A stretch of DNA of 64,000 nt from Phycisphaerales bacterium (lineage in GTDB: Bacteria > Planctomycetota > Phycisphaerae > Phycisphaerales > UBA1924): assembly GCA_019744815.1 (NCBI GenBank), contig JAIEUA010000011.1, positions 124,001 to 188,000 on the forward strand. Reading direction: 5' to 3'. The notes under the pieces were generated by a model that had not been told where the DNA came from, did not search any database, and worked only from the letters and a program-made list of their open reading frames with translations. Every line of letters starts with the position of its first letter. The first letter of the stretch is position 1. The position numbers were made by a program, and so were the translations under genes. Shown piece after piece: positions 9,170 through 18,143 of this stretch.

Positions 9170-10570
9170 GTGAACCACACGGATCTGTGGGCCGGTCAGC
9201 GTGAGGACGCCAGGAAGCGGGTCGAGCCGCTGGCGGTCCGCATGCGCCCGCGCACGCTCGACGAGTTCGCCGGGCAGAAGCACATCCTGGGGCCCGGCAA
9301 GCTGCTGCGACGGATGCTCGAGGCGGACGTGATCACGTCGCTGATCCTGCACGGTCCGCCGGGCACCGGAAAGACGACCCTGGCGGAGCTGATCGCCTCC
9401 TTCACGAAGCGGCACTTTGAGCGCGAGAACGCCAGCAGCGTGGGGGTGAAGCGCATCCGCGAGATCATCGACGAGGCGACCACGCGGCTGGAGCGGAGCG
9501 GGCGGCGGACGGTGCTGTTCCTCGACGAGATTCACCGATTCACCAAGCCGCAGCAGGACGTGCTGCTGGCGGATGTGGAGCGTGGGACCTTGACGCTGGT
9601 GGGCGCGACAACGGAGAACCCGTTGTTCGCGGTGAACAGCGCACTGGTGAGCCGCAGCACGCTGTTCCGGCTCGAGGCGCTCACAGAAGACGATGTCGTG
9701 GGCGTGCTGAAGCGGGCGATCGCGGATCGGGATCGCGGCTACGGGCAACTCGACGTTCGCGTCGAAGACGACGCCCTGCGAGTGTGGGCCACGAAATGCG
9801 ACGGCGACGCAAGGCGGGCGTTGACGGCGCTCGAGGTGGCGGTCTTGTCCGAGGGGAGCAGGGGTGCCTCTGAGCTGGGGAGTCGGGAGAAGGCAGCCGG
9901 TCACGAATGCACCGCCCCACTAGTCATCACCCGCGCCGCCGCCGAGGACTCGATCCAGCAGAAAGCCGCGGTCTACAGCGGCGACGGCGACGAGCATTAC
10001 AACTCGATCTCGGCGTTCATCAAGTCCGTCCGCGGCAGCGATCCGGACGCGGCGATCTACTGGCTGGCGCGAATGCTCGACGCGGGTGAGGATCCGCGGT
10101 TTGTGGCCCGGCGGCTCGCGATTCTGGCGAGCGAAGACATCGGCAACGCCGACCCGCGGGGCATCATGGTGGCCCAGAGCGCCTGGGAACTGCTCGAACG
10201 CATCGGGATGCCCGAGGGACGCATCATCCTCGCACAAGCCACGACCTATCTCGCTCTGGCGCCCAAGAGCAACGCGAGTTACGTGGCGATCGACGAGGCG
10301 TTGGCGGATGTGAAGGAGGGCAGGACGATCGCGGTGCCGGTGCACCTGCGCGACGGGAACTCGGCCCCGCCGTCGCCGGGGAGCGGTCCCGCCAACGGCA
10401 CGGGCTATCGCTACGCCCACGCCGATCAGGGTGCCGTGAACGATCAGGATTACCTCGGCGTGGAGAAAACCTATTACCGGCCGACCGATCGCGGCGCGGA
10501 GAAGGCGATGAGCGAGCGGCTGGAAGAGCTTCGTCGGCTGCGAGGTGCGGCGCGGAAGGGCCATGCATGA
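9170..10570 (+). CDS. rarA: Replication-associated recombination protein A (RarA/MgsA AAA+ ATPase)
   Basis: RarA acts at stalled forks and single-stranded gaps. I choose GTG 9170 (466 residues) because GAGG sits seven bases before it and the protein then begins HTDLWAGQREDARKRVEPLAVRMRP, as in the family. An ATG at 9026 would add 48 unrelated residues overlapping the acyltransferase promoter. Walker A (GPPGTGKTT) is near residues 62-70, Walker B (LFLDEIHRF) near 118, and the sensor region reads GATTENPLF. The C-terminal block carries the diagnostic SVRGSDPDAAIYWLARML and EDIGNADP. A short insertion (about 25 residues, GASELGSREKAAGHEC) precedes the tetramerisation region. The stop overlaps the next start in ATGA. 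Confidence 0.95.
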   Translation: MNHTDLWAGQREDARKRVEPLAVRMRPRTLDEFAGQKHILGPGKLLRRMLEADVITSLILHGPPGTGKTTLAELIASFTKRHFERENASSVGVKRIREIIDEATTRLERSGRRTVLFLDEIHRFTKPQQDVLLADVERGTLTLVGATTENPLFAVNSALVSRSTLFRLEALTEDDVVGVLKRAIADRDRGYGQLDVRVEDDALRVWATKCDGDARRALTALEVAVLSEGSRGASELGSREKAAGHECTAPLVITRAAAEDSIQQKAAVYSGDGDEHYNSISAFIKSVRGSDPDAAIYWLARMLDAGEDPRFVARRLAILASEDIGNADPRGIMVAQSAWELLERIGMPEGRIILAQATTYLALAPKSNASYVAIDEALADVKEGRTIAVPVHLRDGNSAPPSPGSGPANGTGYRYAHADQGAVNDQDYLGVEKTYYRPTDRGAEKAMSERLEELRRLRGAARKGHA

Positions 10571-11157
10571 GCGACGCTCTCGGCCAAGCGAAGGCGGCGG
10601 CACGGGCTGAACTGCGGCAGACCCTCGAGGGGATTCGAGGCACGCTGCCGACGATCTCGCAAGCGATCGGCGCCCGCCTCGCGCAGCACGATTGGTGGCT
10701 GGGGGCGCGAACGGTGATGGTGTTCGCACCGATGGCGGGCGAGGTTGACCTCAGTGCCTCGGCGAAGGCGAGTCTGGCCGCGGGGCAGCGGGTGTGTCTG
10801 CCTCGGGTGCATTGGGCCTCGGGTGGGATGACGCCGGTCGCTGTTCAAGCTTGGGAGAACGACGTGGTGATCGGAAAGCACGGCGTGCCGGAGCCGCGGC
10901 CGAGACTGAGGGATGTCGCGATCGAAGATGTGGACGTGGTGGTGACACCCGGCCTGGGGTTTGATCTTGCAGGAAATCGCCTCGGGCGGGGCGCGGGTTT
11001 CTATGATCGGTTTCTGATGAACGCGGGATTGCGAGCGGTCGTCGCCGGGGTGTGTCCCGAGGCGGCGATCCGAGAGTCGATCCCGGCCGGCGCGACGGAC
11101 GTGCCGGTGCGGTTTGTGGTGACCGAACGCCGCACGATTTCCTGCGGCGGATCGTGA
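10567..11157 (+). CDS. 5-formyltetrahydrofolate cyclo-ligase
   Basis: It converts 5-formyl-THF to 5,10-methenyl-THF with ATP, recycling a folate that inhibits one-carbon enzymes. The 196 residues match the family size. The signature PGLGFDLAGNRLGRGAGFYD runs from residue 128, and the early FAPMAGEVD block is also typical. The start ATG overlaps the rarA stop by four bases, so the two are very likely translationally coupled. The window also carries gcvP and purN, other folate-linked functions, but they are far away and not in the same unit. Confidence 0.93.
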   Translation: MSDALGQAKAAARAELRQTLEGIRGTLPTISQAIGARLAQHDWWLGARTVMVFAPMAGEVDLSASAKASLAAGQRVCLPRVHWASGGMTPVAVQAWENDVVIGKHGVPEPRPRLRDVAIEDVDVVVTPGLGFDLAGNRLGRGAGFYDRFLMNAGLRAVVAGVCPEAAIRESIPAGATDVPVRFVVTERRTISCGGS

Positions 11158-11251
11158 GAGAGAGCGTCCTCACTGGGGACGCTCACCACGATTGGTCGAT
11201 ATGGGCTGGTCCCGCGGCACGCAAGCCGCGATCTGCACGGAGGTTGGTTCC

Positions 11252-12637
11252 ATGGCTCTTCCCTCTCAGACCGAACGCCAGACCGAGATCGGTCGTTCCT
11301 ATGTGCTCAACAACGGCAAAGTGTCGTCGGGCGGCGGCGCGAAACTGGTGATCGGGGTCGCGGCGGCGTTGATCCTGGCCGCGGGAACGATCTGGGGCGT
11401 GGTTTCGATCGTGAATCGGCGGTCCGCCACCGGGACGCTTCCGACGGAGACCGCGCCGAGCGACAAGAAGGCTCTGGCGTCGACCGGTGGCTCGATCAAG
11501 GAGACGGTCGAGCCAAGCCAGCCGGTTTCGCAGCCGACTTCACAGCCAACTTCTCAGCCGGCTTCACAGCCGACGACCTCACCGAGCGCTTCGCCGCAGA
11601 CGAGCCCGGCCGTTCCGGATGCCGCGCCAAAGAACATCCCGACCTCGACTCCTCCCTCGGATCCCTCCGGGCGGCCAACATCGGTGGATGTGACGCGGAA
11701 GGACCTGACCCCGGCAATCACGCCCGCTGGGACGCCCGGGGGCAACACCCCTCCCAACGGGACGAGCCTGACGCCCGGTGGCGACAAGCCCTCCGAACCC
11801 TCCGCCGCACCCGGCAACAACGCCCCGACCCCCGGAACGCTGACGCCGACGGGGAGCACGAGCGAGGTGATGCAGCTGATCCAGGCGGGAGAACAGAAGT
11901 TCGCCGCCGGAGATCTGGTGCAGGCTCGCTCGATCTTGAGCAAGGCTCTGCTGCATCGTGACGCGGTGAAGGAAGACCGCGACCGGATCCGGCAGAAGCT
12001 GGGCGCGATCAGCCAGGACTTGCTCTTCTCACCCAAGATCAATCCCGGCGACCCCATGAGCGAGGAGTACGCGATCAAGAGCGGGGACAACCTGATCAAG
12101 ATCACGCGGAACCGCGAGCTGGCGGTCGATTGGCGACTGATCGAGCGCATCAACGGATTGAAGGACAAATCGCTGCGGGTCGGCCAGAAGATCAAGCTGG
12201 TGCGCGGGCCGTTCCACGCGGTCGTGAACAAGGGCGAGTACCGGCTGGACCTGTTCCACGGCTCGCCGGATGACCCCGAGAGCTGGATCTTCATCCGCTC
12301 GTTCACCGTGGGCCTGGGCACGGGCAACAGCACCCCGGTGGGCAACTTCGTGGTCCGTCCGCGGAGCAAGCTGGTGAACCCGCCGTGGGTCAACCCCCAG
12401 ACTGGCCAGAAGTTCGCGGCCAACGACCCGAAGAACCCCATCGGCGAATACTGGATGGGTCTCGAGGGCACCGGAGACAGCAAGACCGTCACCGGCTACG
12501 GCATCCACGGCACCATCGAGCCGGATTCCATCGGCAAGCAGAAGTCCATGGGCTGCGTCCGCCTCGGCGACGAGGACGTGAAGCTGATCTATGAGCTGCT
12601 GGTGGAACAGGTGAGCGTCGTCAAGATCGTGCCGTGA
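11252..12637 (+). CDS. LysM-containing L,D-transpeptidase (YkuD family), membrane anchored
   Basis: Predicted to cross-link or anchor to peptidoglycan in the periplasm. ATG 11252 is chosen because GGAGG lies eight bases upstream; the in-frame start at 11192 lacks one. A single membrane segment spans about residues 31-53. A Pro/Ser/Thr/Gln-rich linker with QPTSQ-type repeats follows to about residue 190, then a TPR-like helical stretch, a LysM domain (YAIKSGDNLIKITRN to LRVGQKIKL) and a C-terminal YkuD domain with His419 and Cys435 in SMGCVRL. All catalytic residues are present. This matters for planctomycetes, where peptidoglycan was long disputed. Confidence 0.93.
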   Translation: MALPSQTERQTEIGRSYVLNNGKVSSGGGAKLVIGVAAALILAAGTIWGVVSIVNRRSATGTLPTETAPSDKKALASTGGSIKETVEPSQPVSQPTSQPTSQPASQPTTSPSASPQTSPAVPDAAPKNIPTSTPPSDPSGRPTSVDVTRKDLTPAITPAGTPGGNTPPNGTSLTPGGDKPSEPSAAPGNNAPTPGTLTPTGSTSEVMQLIQAGEQKFAAGDLVQARSILSKALLHRDAVKEDRDRIRQKLGAISQDLLFSPKINPGDPMSEEYAIKSGDNLIKITRNRELAVDWRLIERINGLKDKSLRVGQKIKLVRGPFHAVVNKGEYRLDLFHGSPDDPESWIFIRSFTVGLGTGNSTPVGNFVVRPRSKLVNPPWVNPQTGQKFAANDPKNPIGEYWMGLEGTGDSKTVTGYGIHGTIEPDSIGKQKSMGCVRLGDEDVKLIYELLVEQVSVVKIVP

Positions 12638-12671
12638 GGCTCGGGTCTTCTCTGATCGCTTGCCATTTCCG

Positions 12672-13418
12672 CTATTTCTTGATGCACCCAAATCCGTTGC
12701 GGATGTTCAGGTATCTCCGCCCCACTTCCTTCGCGAAGTGGTACATCGCCGGGTTCGCAAAGATGTCGTCGGAGAGCAGCACGCCGCCGTCCTTGATGTG
12801 CGGCCAGGACGTGCGGTACTCGAACGTCATGTGGTCGTAGGTGTGCAGCGAGTCGTGGAAGAAGACGTCGATGACCGGGTGCTCCTTCATGGCCTTGGGG
12901 AGCAGCTCGCGGGCATCGCCGAAGCGGATGTCGTAACGGTGGCGCAGGCGTGAGGGCACACACCAGCCCGGGTTGTGCCCGGGGGGCAGCGTGGTCTCGG
13001 GCATGTAGTCAGTCGCGCCCTTGATGGTCTCGGACGCGGGCAGGTCGATCGACACCAGCTTGCCTTTGCCGTTGTCTTCCATCGCCTGGAGGATCACCGA
13101 GCTGGACACTCCGTCGAAGACACCGGTCTCGACGTACACGTCCGGCTTCAGGGCCCGCACCACCATGTACTGGAACTCCGCCCACGGCTCCCACTGCGCT
13201 CGCCGACGACGCTGGCTCAGGATCGCGTGGTCGACGTCGAGAAACAACTGATCGTTCTTGTGGAACTCGTAGCGGAGCTGCTCGATGTCCTTGGAGGGCA
13301 TGCTCGGGAAGAGCTTGGCCATGGCCTCCTGGGAGTACAGCCGCTCAGGCTGCCGCAGCACCGCGGGCATGCGGCGAGCAAAGTTGATGACGCGGCCGAC
13401 GGTGATGGGACGTTTCAT
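12672..13418 (-). CDS. Class I SAM-dependent methyltransferase (Methyltransf_24 / CmcI-like)
   Basis: The 248-residue protein from ATG 13418 carries a Rossmann SAM-binding motif VYVETGVFDGVSSS (about residues 94-107), an acidic strand end VSIDLPAS and the later HDSLHTYDHM and GGVLLSDDI segments of methyltransferases related to cephalosporin hydroxylase/CmcI and sugar O-methyltransferases. The frame continues upstream to 13634, but that part is Cys/Arg-rich and not family-like. The substrate is unknown. It is the last gene of a long minus-strand run and ends 34 bases from the L,D-transpeptidase stop. Confidence 0.85.
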   Translation of the reverse strand: MKRPITVGRVINFARRMPAVLRQPERLYSQEAMAKLFPSMPSKDIEQLRYEFHKNDQLFLDVDHAILSQRRRRAQWEPWAEFQYMVVRALKPDVYVETGVFDGVSSSVILQAMEDNGKGKLVSIDLPASETIKGATDYMPETTLPPGHNPGWCVPSRLRHRYDIRFGDARELLPKAMKEHPVIDVFFHDSLHTYDHMTFEYRTSWPHIKDGGVLLSDDIFANPAMYHFAKEVGRRYLNIRNGFGCIKK

Positions 13419-13578
13419 GAAGCAAACCCCTGCGAGAAGATCGAGACAGTTGAAGGACGCCCCGAGGTTGGCCTCGGGGTCGGATCGCGATTCTAACCGA
13501 AATGTCCAGAGGCGTCCGCGGCGTTGCAGCTTCGTGCGACGAATGCACGGAAAAGTGCAAGGAAACAGCCGCGGAGCG

Positions 13579-14136
13579 TCACTTCGGCCACAACAGCGCG
13601 AAGACGGTGCCGGTGATGAGACCCATAACGACACCGTCGATGACGTGGCTCACGATCGCGGGCTTGTTGGCCTGGAACCAGATCATGCCGGGCAGAGATG
13701 CGAACGTGAACGTCAGGACTCCCGCCGTCCCGACGACCCGCATCACCTTCCCGAATCCCGCGCCGCGGGGCATCCCCGCGGTTGCCGCGAGGTACGCGAT
13801 CAGGAAGCACGCGATCACATTCACCACGAAATTGAGCGCCATGTTGAGGCCCATGTTGGGCTTGGTCCAGACGCTCAGCGTCCCCATCGGACCCGCGTCG
13901 CACTTGGCCTTGAACTCGGGGTCCTTGGCGTCGGCGTGGGAGCCGAAGTTGGGATAGCCGTACGTCCCCGGCGCCACCCCGAGACCGCGCACAAAGTCCA
14001 TCACCTTGGTGTCGTCGGGCAGTTTCTTGAAGTCCTTGCGGTGATGCGGCAGGACCATCCACGCCGCCGCGCCGTAGAACCAGAGCGCCACCGGCGCGAC
14101 GATGATGGGGATCCAAAGACTGGTCAACAGATCCAT
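13579..14136 (-). CDS. Uncharacterised four-helix membrane protein
   Basis: The 185-residue product is not recognised. It has one hydrophobic segment at residues 5-28 (LWIPIIVAPVALWFYGAAAW), a soluble loop of about 65 residues with HHRKDFKKLPDD and a Gly/Tyr-rich YGYPNFGS part, and three more hydrophobic segments from about residue 97 to the end. The charge pattern suggests an integral inner-membrane protein. Codon use resembles the neighbours, and a GGAGGC-type ribosome-binding site precedes the ATG. No catalytic motif is apparent. Neighbours are a TyrA-like dehydrogenase upstream and a methyltransferase downstream, with about 100-160 bases between, so an operon is possible but not shown. 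Confidence 0.7.
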   Translation of the reverse strand: MDLLTSLWIPIIVAPVALWFYGAAAWMVLPHHRKDFKKLPDDTKVMDFVRGLGVAPGTYGYPNFGSHADAKDPEFKAKCDAGPMGTLSVWTKPNMGLNMALNFVVNVIACFLIAYLAATAGMPRGAGFGKVMRVVGTAGVLTFTFASLPGMIWFQANKPAIVSHVIDGVVMGLITGTVFALLWPK

Positions 14137-14238
14137 GCGTGCCTCCCGTGCGGCCCGTTTTCGCGGGCGTGGCGGGAGCGTACCAAAACCGGGGAAACCC
14201 CGTGGCCACTCCGCTACCTGGTTCGCGGAGACAGTTGA

Positions 14239-14997
14239 TCAACCCAGCCGCCGCTCGAGCTCGTCCAGTGTGCGACGGAGCTCGTCGCGCACGGCCTTGG
14301 CGTACGGGTTCTCGCGCTCGATCGTCACGAACAGCTCCCATGAGTCTGCTCGCAAGTTGGATCGCATCGCGAGGAACCGCTCGTACGCGGCGGTCGCGAG
14401 GGGCGTCTCGGGCAGCCTCATCTCCCCCACCGCTCGCGAGATGAGGTGCGTGAGGCCCTGGACGTAGGCCATCTGCCGATCGTGCTCGTCGGGCGTGCTG
14501 TCGATGAGGCGTAGGCGGAGCGTGTCGGCGAGGAAGGAACGCACGCTGTTAACCAGCGCGGCCTCGGCGCGAACTGGGCAGAAGGCCAGCGGCAGGTTCT
14601 CGATGCCGAGCTTGCCGCTCTCGGGGCCGAAGAGCGGGTGCGTGGCGATGATCGGAACGCTCGGCGGGAGCAGCCGTGTCATGAGCTCGACGGGTTTGAG
14701 CTTCACGGACGCGACATCGAGCACCAGCGGCGACTCGCCCGCGCGGGAGGTGACTCGACTGTTCACATGGGGAGCCAATTCTCGAAGCAGCGATTCCATA
14801 TGCTGCACCGGGACGGCCAGCACGATGGCGTCGGCGGCCGCGGCCTCCGCAAGCGAGACGTGACGGACTCCGTCGAAGTCTTGAGCCTTTGGCTCCCGAT
14901 CGAACGCGCTCACCGCGACATGCGGCGTCAGGTGCCTCGCCATGAAGCGACCAAAGGCGCCGAAGCCGAGGATGGAGACTGAATCGACCGCACGCAT
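14239..14997 (-). CDS. tyrA: Prephenate/arogenate dehydrogenase (TyrA family)
   Basis: Predicted to oxidise and decarboxylate prephenate or arogenate with NAD(P) in tyrosine synthesis. The 252 residues start with a dinucleotide-binding GFGAFG at residues 10-15 and an acidic residue ending strand two (AFDRE). Later blocks VLDVASVKLKP, ATHPLFGPESGK and the helical VQGLTHLISRA are classical TyrA features. There is no fused chorismate mutase or ACT domain, so allosteric control by tyrosine is not obvious. It is somewhat shorter than the usual 280-300 residues. NAD versus NADP preference and prephenate versus arogenate use cannot be settled here. Confidence 0.85.
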   Translation of the reverse strand: MRAVDSVSILGFGAFGRFMARHLTPHVAVSAFDREPKAQDFDGVRHVSLAEAAAADAIVLAVPVQHMESLLRELAPHVNSRVTSRAGESPLVLDVASVKLKPVELMTRLLPPSVPIIATHPLFGPESGKLGIENLPLAFCPVRAEAALVNSVRSFLADTLRLRLIDSTPDEHDRQMAYVQGLTHLISRAVGEMRLPETPLATAAYERFLAMRSNLRADSWELFVTIERENPYAKAVRDELRRTLDELERRLG

Positions 14998-15051
14998 ACT
15001 CCTGCTATCGGCTCTTGCGTGCCTGCAATCTCAGTCGGGCCAAGCACGGGA

Positions 15052-15501
15052 TCACTCGGTCGGCCTGCTCTTCGCGGCGCGAGATTTTGGCATCACGCGT
15101 CTCACCGCGAATCCCGCACTTGCAAGAATCGGGCTGCCAGTGATGGCGGTGACTGGCCAGTAATCGCTGAACACAAACAGGGGAATTGCCCAGGCAATGC
15201 CTGCGGCGATCGCAAACAACGCGACCGGCACCACTCGCGCGTCGCGAGGGAAAATGAGAATCGAGAGCGACGCGAACAGCGCAAAGAAGGAGCACGCTGA
15301 CATGGCCGCGATCCCTTGCCCACCGACATCGGCTCCGCCGGTGACCAACCCCACGACACAACGAGCGACAAAGATCCCCGCCGTTCCACCTCCGTGGCCG
15401 CCCAGAACGATCTGAACCGCAGAGCCAACAAGGAACAGGACAGTGATCCCTAGGCCGTGAAGCACATCTTCGACAAGCCCCTCGGTTCGCCCCGTTGACA
15501 T
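15052..15501 (-). CDS. Uncharacterised small membrane protein
   Basis: This 149-residue product of unknown function has about four hydrophobic segments (GLGITVLFLVGSAVQIVLGG, a Gly/Ala-rich segment near 45-60, a segment around ACSFFALFASLSILIF, and VPVALFAIAAGIAWAIPLFV) and a basic C-terminal tail RRVMPKSRAAKSR. It starts 20 bases after the stop of the peptidase gene and may be cotranscribed with it. No family motif is recognised. Composition and reading-frame context favour a real gene over chance, but only moderately. Confidence 0.6.
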   Translation of the reverse strand: MSTGRTEGLVEDVLHGLGITVLFLVGSAVQIVLGGHGGGTAGIFVARCVVGLVTGGADVGGQGIAAMSACSFFALFASLSILIFPRDARVVPVALFAIAAGIAWAIPLFVFSDYWPVTAITGSPILASAGFAVRRVMPKSRAAKSRPTE

Positions 15502-15521
15502 GCTGAACTACCCATCCTTTC

Positions 15522-17138
15522 TTACTGCCTTACCACCAACTTGATCCTTGCTTCGCCCGCCACCCCCTTGCGAAGGTACGACACGCTCACCTCGTCGTCG
15601 GGCTTGTACTCACTGAGGACACGCACCAGATCCGCGATATCCCGCGTCGGCTTCTTATCGATCGCAGTGATCACATCGCCGGTCTTCAGCTCGCCCTGAA
15701 TGCCCTTGAGCGTGCTGCGACCCAGGAACGACCGCTCCTTGGTCCCCGGCGGCTCGACGATCGAGGTAATCACCAGCCCGTCGCCGCGTCCCGACTCCAC
15801 TTCGACGCCCAGACTTGCCATGCCCGGACGGATTTCCTCGGCGACCTCGGGTAGTTTCCGCACCCAGGCGCGGAACTCCTTGTCGAAGTCCTTCAGCGGC
15901 TTGGCAAAGACCGTCTCGAAAGGTTTCAGGCACGCCGCGTCCGGTGGCGATTTCGCGTCGCTCGCCGCCGCGTACCACGCGCCGAGCTTGTTCTGCTGGT
16001 AGAGGTAATAGAAGATCGCGCGGGCGTGAGCGTAATTCGCGAGCTGCTGGCCGCTGAGAAACTTGTCGCGGCTCTGCTTCGCGAATCGCTCCAGCGGCAA
16101 GAGCGTCCCGCTTCGCTCGCGCCGCAAGACGATGTTGGTCCGCCACGAGGGCAGCGGCTTCACATCGCTCCCCGGCGTCAGCGGCTCGACGTCTTCGACG
16201 AGACTCGCAAGCCCTTCCTGCACCCAGTACGGCTGCTCAACGCCCGTGTGCGTGAGATGCCGCCAGTGCAGCACGTGGAAGAACTCGTGCCGCAGCGTGC
16301 TGCCGAGATCTTGCGAGACGAGCTGCTTGCGTTCGTGCACGTACGAACCGCCGACCGTCGCGAGCCCGGTGCGAACACCGGGCCCGAAGGTGAAAACCAA
16401 CCACTTCTCAAAGTCGCGGTTGCTCGGGAGCACGATGATCACCCACGGGTCGAGCTTTATCTCGTCCGGGTTCCACAGGCCGGGGAAAACAGCCTTCTCG
16501 GCCCAGTCGGCGATCGCGTCGAGCTCGGCCCGGGCCTTGTTGAACTCCGACTCGGTGTACGCCGTGCGGTAGATGAAGCGGCGTTTCTCGTCAATGTGCT
16601 CGGCGTACTCGACCTTGGAGTCGGCGTCGGTCTTATCGAAGATGCGGCGGATCTGATTCAGGTTCGCGTCCCGCCGCGCGTTGAGCACGATCGCCCAGTT
16701 GTCGACCAGCTTGCGGTAGTTCGCATCGCCCGCACCGTTGTTGGCCGCTCGAACCGCGGCGAGGTCAGAGTCGCGCGTCAGTTTGCGATAGTCATCAAAG
16801 CCGTTCTCGACCGCACGCACCAGAAGCACGCCCGCCTCGGCCGCGTCGCCCTTGGCCGAGCGGACACACGCGAGGTTGTAGAGCGGCACGAACTCCCGCG
16901 GGCGCAGCTCGATCGAACGACGGAGCAGTGGCTCGGCGGCATCGAAATCCCTCTTCGCGAGTGCGGCCTCCAGGCGTCGGTCGAGTTCGTCGGGGGAGAG
17001 TTTTGCGACGTCGGGCGGGTCGGCCTGCTCGATGGCGATGACAGCGAGATCGCCACGACATTGCAATCCGGACAACGCGAACAAAATCGAGAGAATCGCG
17101 ACACAGATCGCGTCGATTCCACGGCGGCTAGTGCTCAC
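15522..17138 (-). CDS. Secreted TPR / HExxH metallopeptidase-like / PDZ protein
   Basis: I start at GTG 17138, which overlaps the end of purN by 11 bases and has GGGAG about seven bases upstream; an export signal follows (ICVAILSILFALSGLQC, possibly a lipoprotein Cys). The 538-residue protein then has a TPR-like region (LSPDELDRRLEAALAKRDFDAAEPLLRRS), a central domain with HEFFH at residues 284-288 (HExxH zinc motif) and a downstream WVQEGLASL whose Glu could be the third ligand, as in gluzincins and DUF1570-type proteins. A C-terminal PDZ domain contains GELKTGDVITAIDKKP. It is probably a periplasmic or surface peptidase of unknown substrate. Translational coupling to purN looks positional rather than functional. 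Confidence 0.8.
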   Translation of the reverse strand: MSTSRRGIDAICVAILSILFALSGLQCRGDLAVIAIEQADPPDVAKLSPDELDRRLEAALAKRDFDAAEPLLRRSIELRPREFVPLYNLACVRSAKGDAAEAGVLLVRAVENGFDDYRKLTRDSDLAAVRAANNGAGDANYRKLVDNWAIVLNARRDANLNQIRRIFDKTDADSKVEYAEHIDEKRRFIYRTAYTESEFNKARAELDAIADWAEKAVFPGLWNPDEIKLDPWVIIVLPSNRDFEKWLVFTFGPGVRTGLATVGGSYVHERKQLVSQDLGSTLRHEFFHVLHWRHLTHTGVEQPYWVQEGLASLVEDVEPLTPGSDVKPLPSWRTNIVLRRERSGTLLPLERFAKQSRDKFLSGQQLANYAHARAIFYYLYQQNKLGAWYAAASDAKSPPDAACLKPFETVFAKPLKDFDKEFRAWVRKLPEVAEEIRPGMASLGVEVESGRGDGLVITSIVEPPGTKERSFLGRSTLKGIQGELKTGDVITAIDKKPTRDIADLVRVLSEYKPDDEVSVSYLRKGVAGEARIKLVVRQ

Positions 17139-17757
17139 GGGATTCTCCCTGGAACCCCGCGAGAAGCTTCTGCAACGCCTCCGGATACGCCTCGCACTCG
17201 GCCTCGAAGACGCGTTTGGCGAGATCATCCGGCGTGTCTCCGGCAAGCACCGGCACACGCTTCTGCAGCACCAACGGCCCGGTGTCGTACCGCGAATCGC
17301 AGAGGTGCACGGTGCAGCCGGACTCGCGATCACCGGCCTTGATGACGGCTTCGTGCACGCGATGGCCGTACATGCCGGGGCCGCCGTGCTTAGGCAGAAG
17401 CGCCGGATGAATGTTTACCACGCGGCCATCGAAGCCCGCAGGAATGTCAACGAGTTTCAGATAACCGGCCAGCACCACCCATTCGACGCGGTGAGCGCGA
17501 AGAAGTTCACCCAGCCTCTCGCGCGAGATGCGGCCCGGCTCGATGACAACCTGCAAACCCGCCTCCCGGGCCCGCTGCGCACCGACACATTCGCTTGAAG
17601 CAATGACCAACGCGACGGTCGCGTGGAGCGTTCCCGCATCGATGTGCTTCAGGAGGTTGAGCAACGTCCGACCGCCGCCGGAGAGCATGACGGCGATCCG
17701 TGGATTCGGTGTGAGCGGCGTGGGTGACATGGAAGAAGGCACCGAGGCACGCGGCAT
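17128..17757 (-). CDS. purN: Phosphoribosylglycinamide formyltransferase
   Basis: It transfers a formyl group from 10-formyl-THF to GAR, the third step of purine synthesis. From ATG 17757 the protein has 209 residues. Another ATG at 17730 would give 200 and fits the family N-terminus (NPRIAVMLSGGG) about as well; neither has a clear Shine-Dalgarno. The catalytic trio is present: Asn115 and His117 in NIHPALLP, and Asp154 in VHLCDSRYDTGP. The phosphate-binding SGGGR is near residue 26. The gene lies 14 bases after the STAS gene and overlaps the peptidase gene. Confidence 0.95.
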   Translation of the reverse strand: MPRASVPSSMSPTPLTPNPRIAVMLSGGGRTLLNLLKHIDAGTLHATVALVIASSECVGAQRAREAGLQVVIEPGRISRERLGELLRAHRVEWVVLAGYLKLVDIPAGFDGRVVNIHPALLPKHGGPGMYGHRVHEAVIKAGDRESGCTVHLCDSRYDTGPLVLQKRVPVLAGDTPDDLAKRVFEAECEAYPEALQKLLAGFQGESREH

Positions 17758-17770
17758 CAAGGCATTGGTG

Positions 17771-18121
17771 CTAGAGCGCGGCCTTCACGGCAGCGTCCTT
17801 GTCCTTCACGATCGTCAGCAGCGTGTTCAGCCGCGTCAGCTTGAAGACCTGGAGCAGTTCCTCACTCATCGCGAAGAAGACGACCTTGCCGCCTTTGGCC
17901 TTGATGGTCTTGTTCAGCGTGATCAACGCGCCCAAACCGGCCGAAGCGATCAGCGTGACCTTGGACAGGTCGACCGCGAGGTGGTGCTGGCACTTGGCCG
18001 CGGCGTTCGTCAGCTCGGTCAGGATGACCTGGCACTCGTGCTCGGTGATCTTCTCGCGCTCGAGCTGCGCGACGACGACGTTGCCGACGAGATTGTGCGT
18101 AACGAACGAGGACTGCGACAT
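17771..18121 (-). CDS. STAS-domain anti-sigma-factor antagonist-like protein
   Basis: The 116-residue protein is a single STAS domain like SpoIIAA/RsbV, which bind anti-sigma kinases in partner-switching pathways. The conserved loop reads VTLIASAGLGALI. Ser60 sits at the position of the phosphorylated serine of SpoIIAA and RsbV, while the Asp that normally precedes it is Ala59. No RsbW-type kinase, PP2C phosphatase or alternative sigma factor is close, so its partner must be elsewhere. It is packed between thioesterase (22 bases) and purN (14 bases). Confidence 0.88.
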   Translation of the reverse strand: MSQSSFVTHNLVGNVVVAQLEREKITEHECQVILTELTNAAAKCQHHLAVDLSKVTLIASAGLGALITLNKTIKAKGGKVVFFAMSEELLQVFKLTRLNTLLTIVKDKDAAVKAAL

Positions 18122-18143
18122 GGTCGCTAGTGTACGCGAAATC

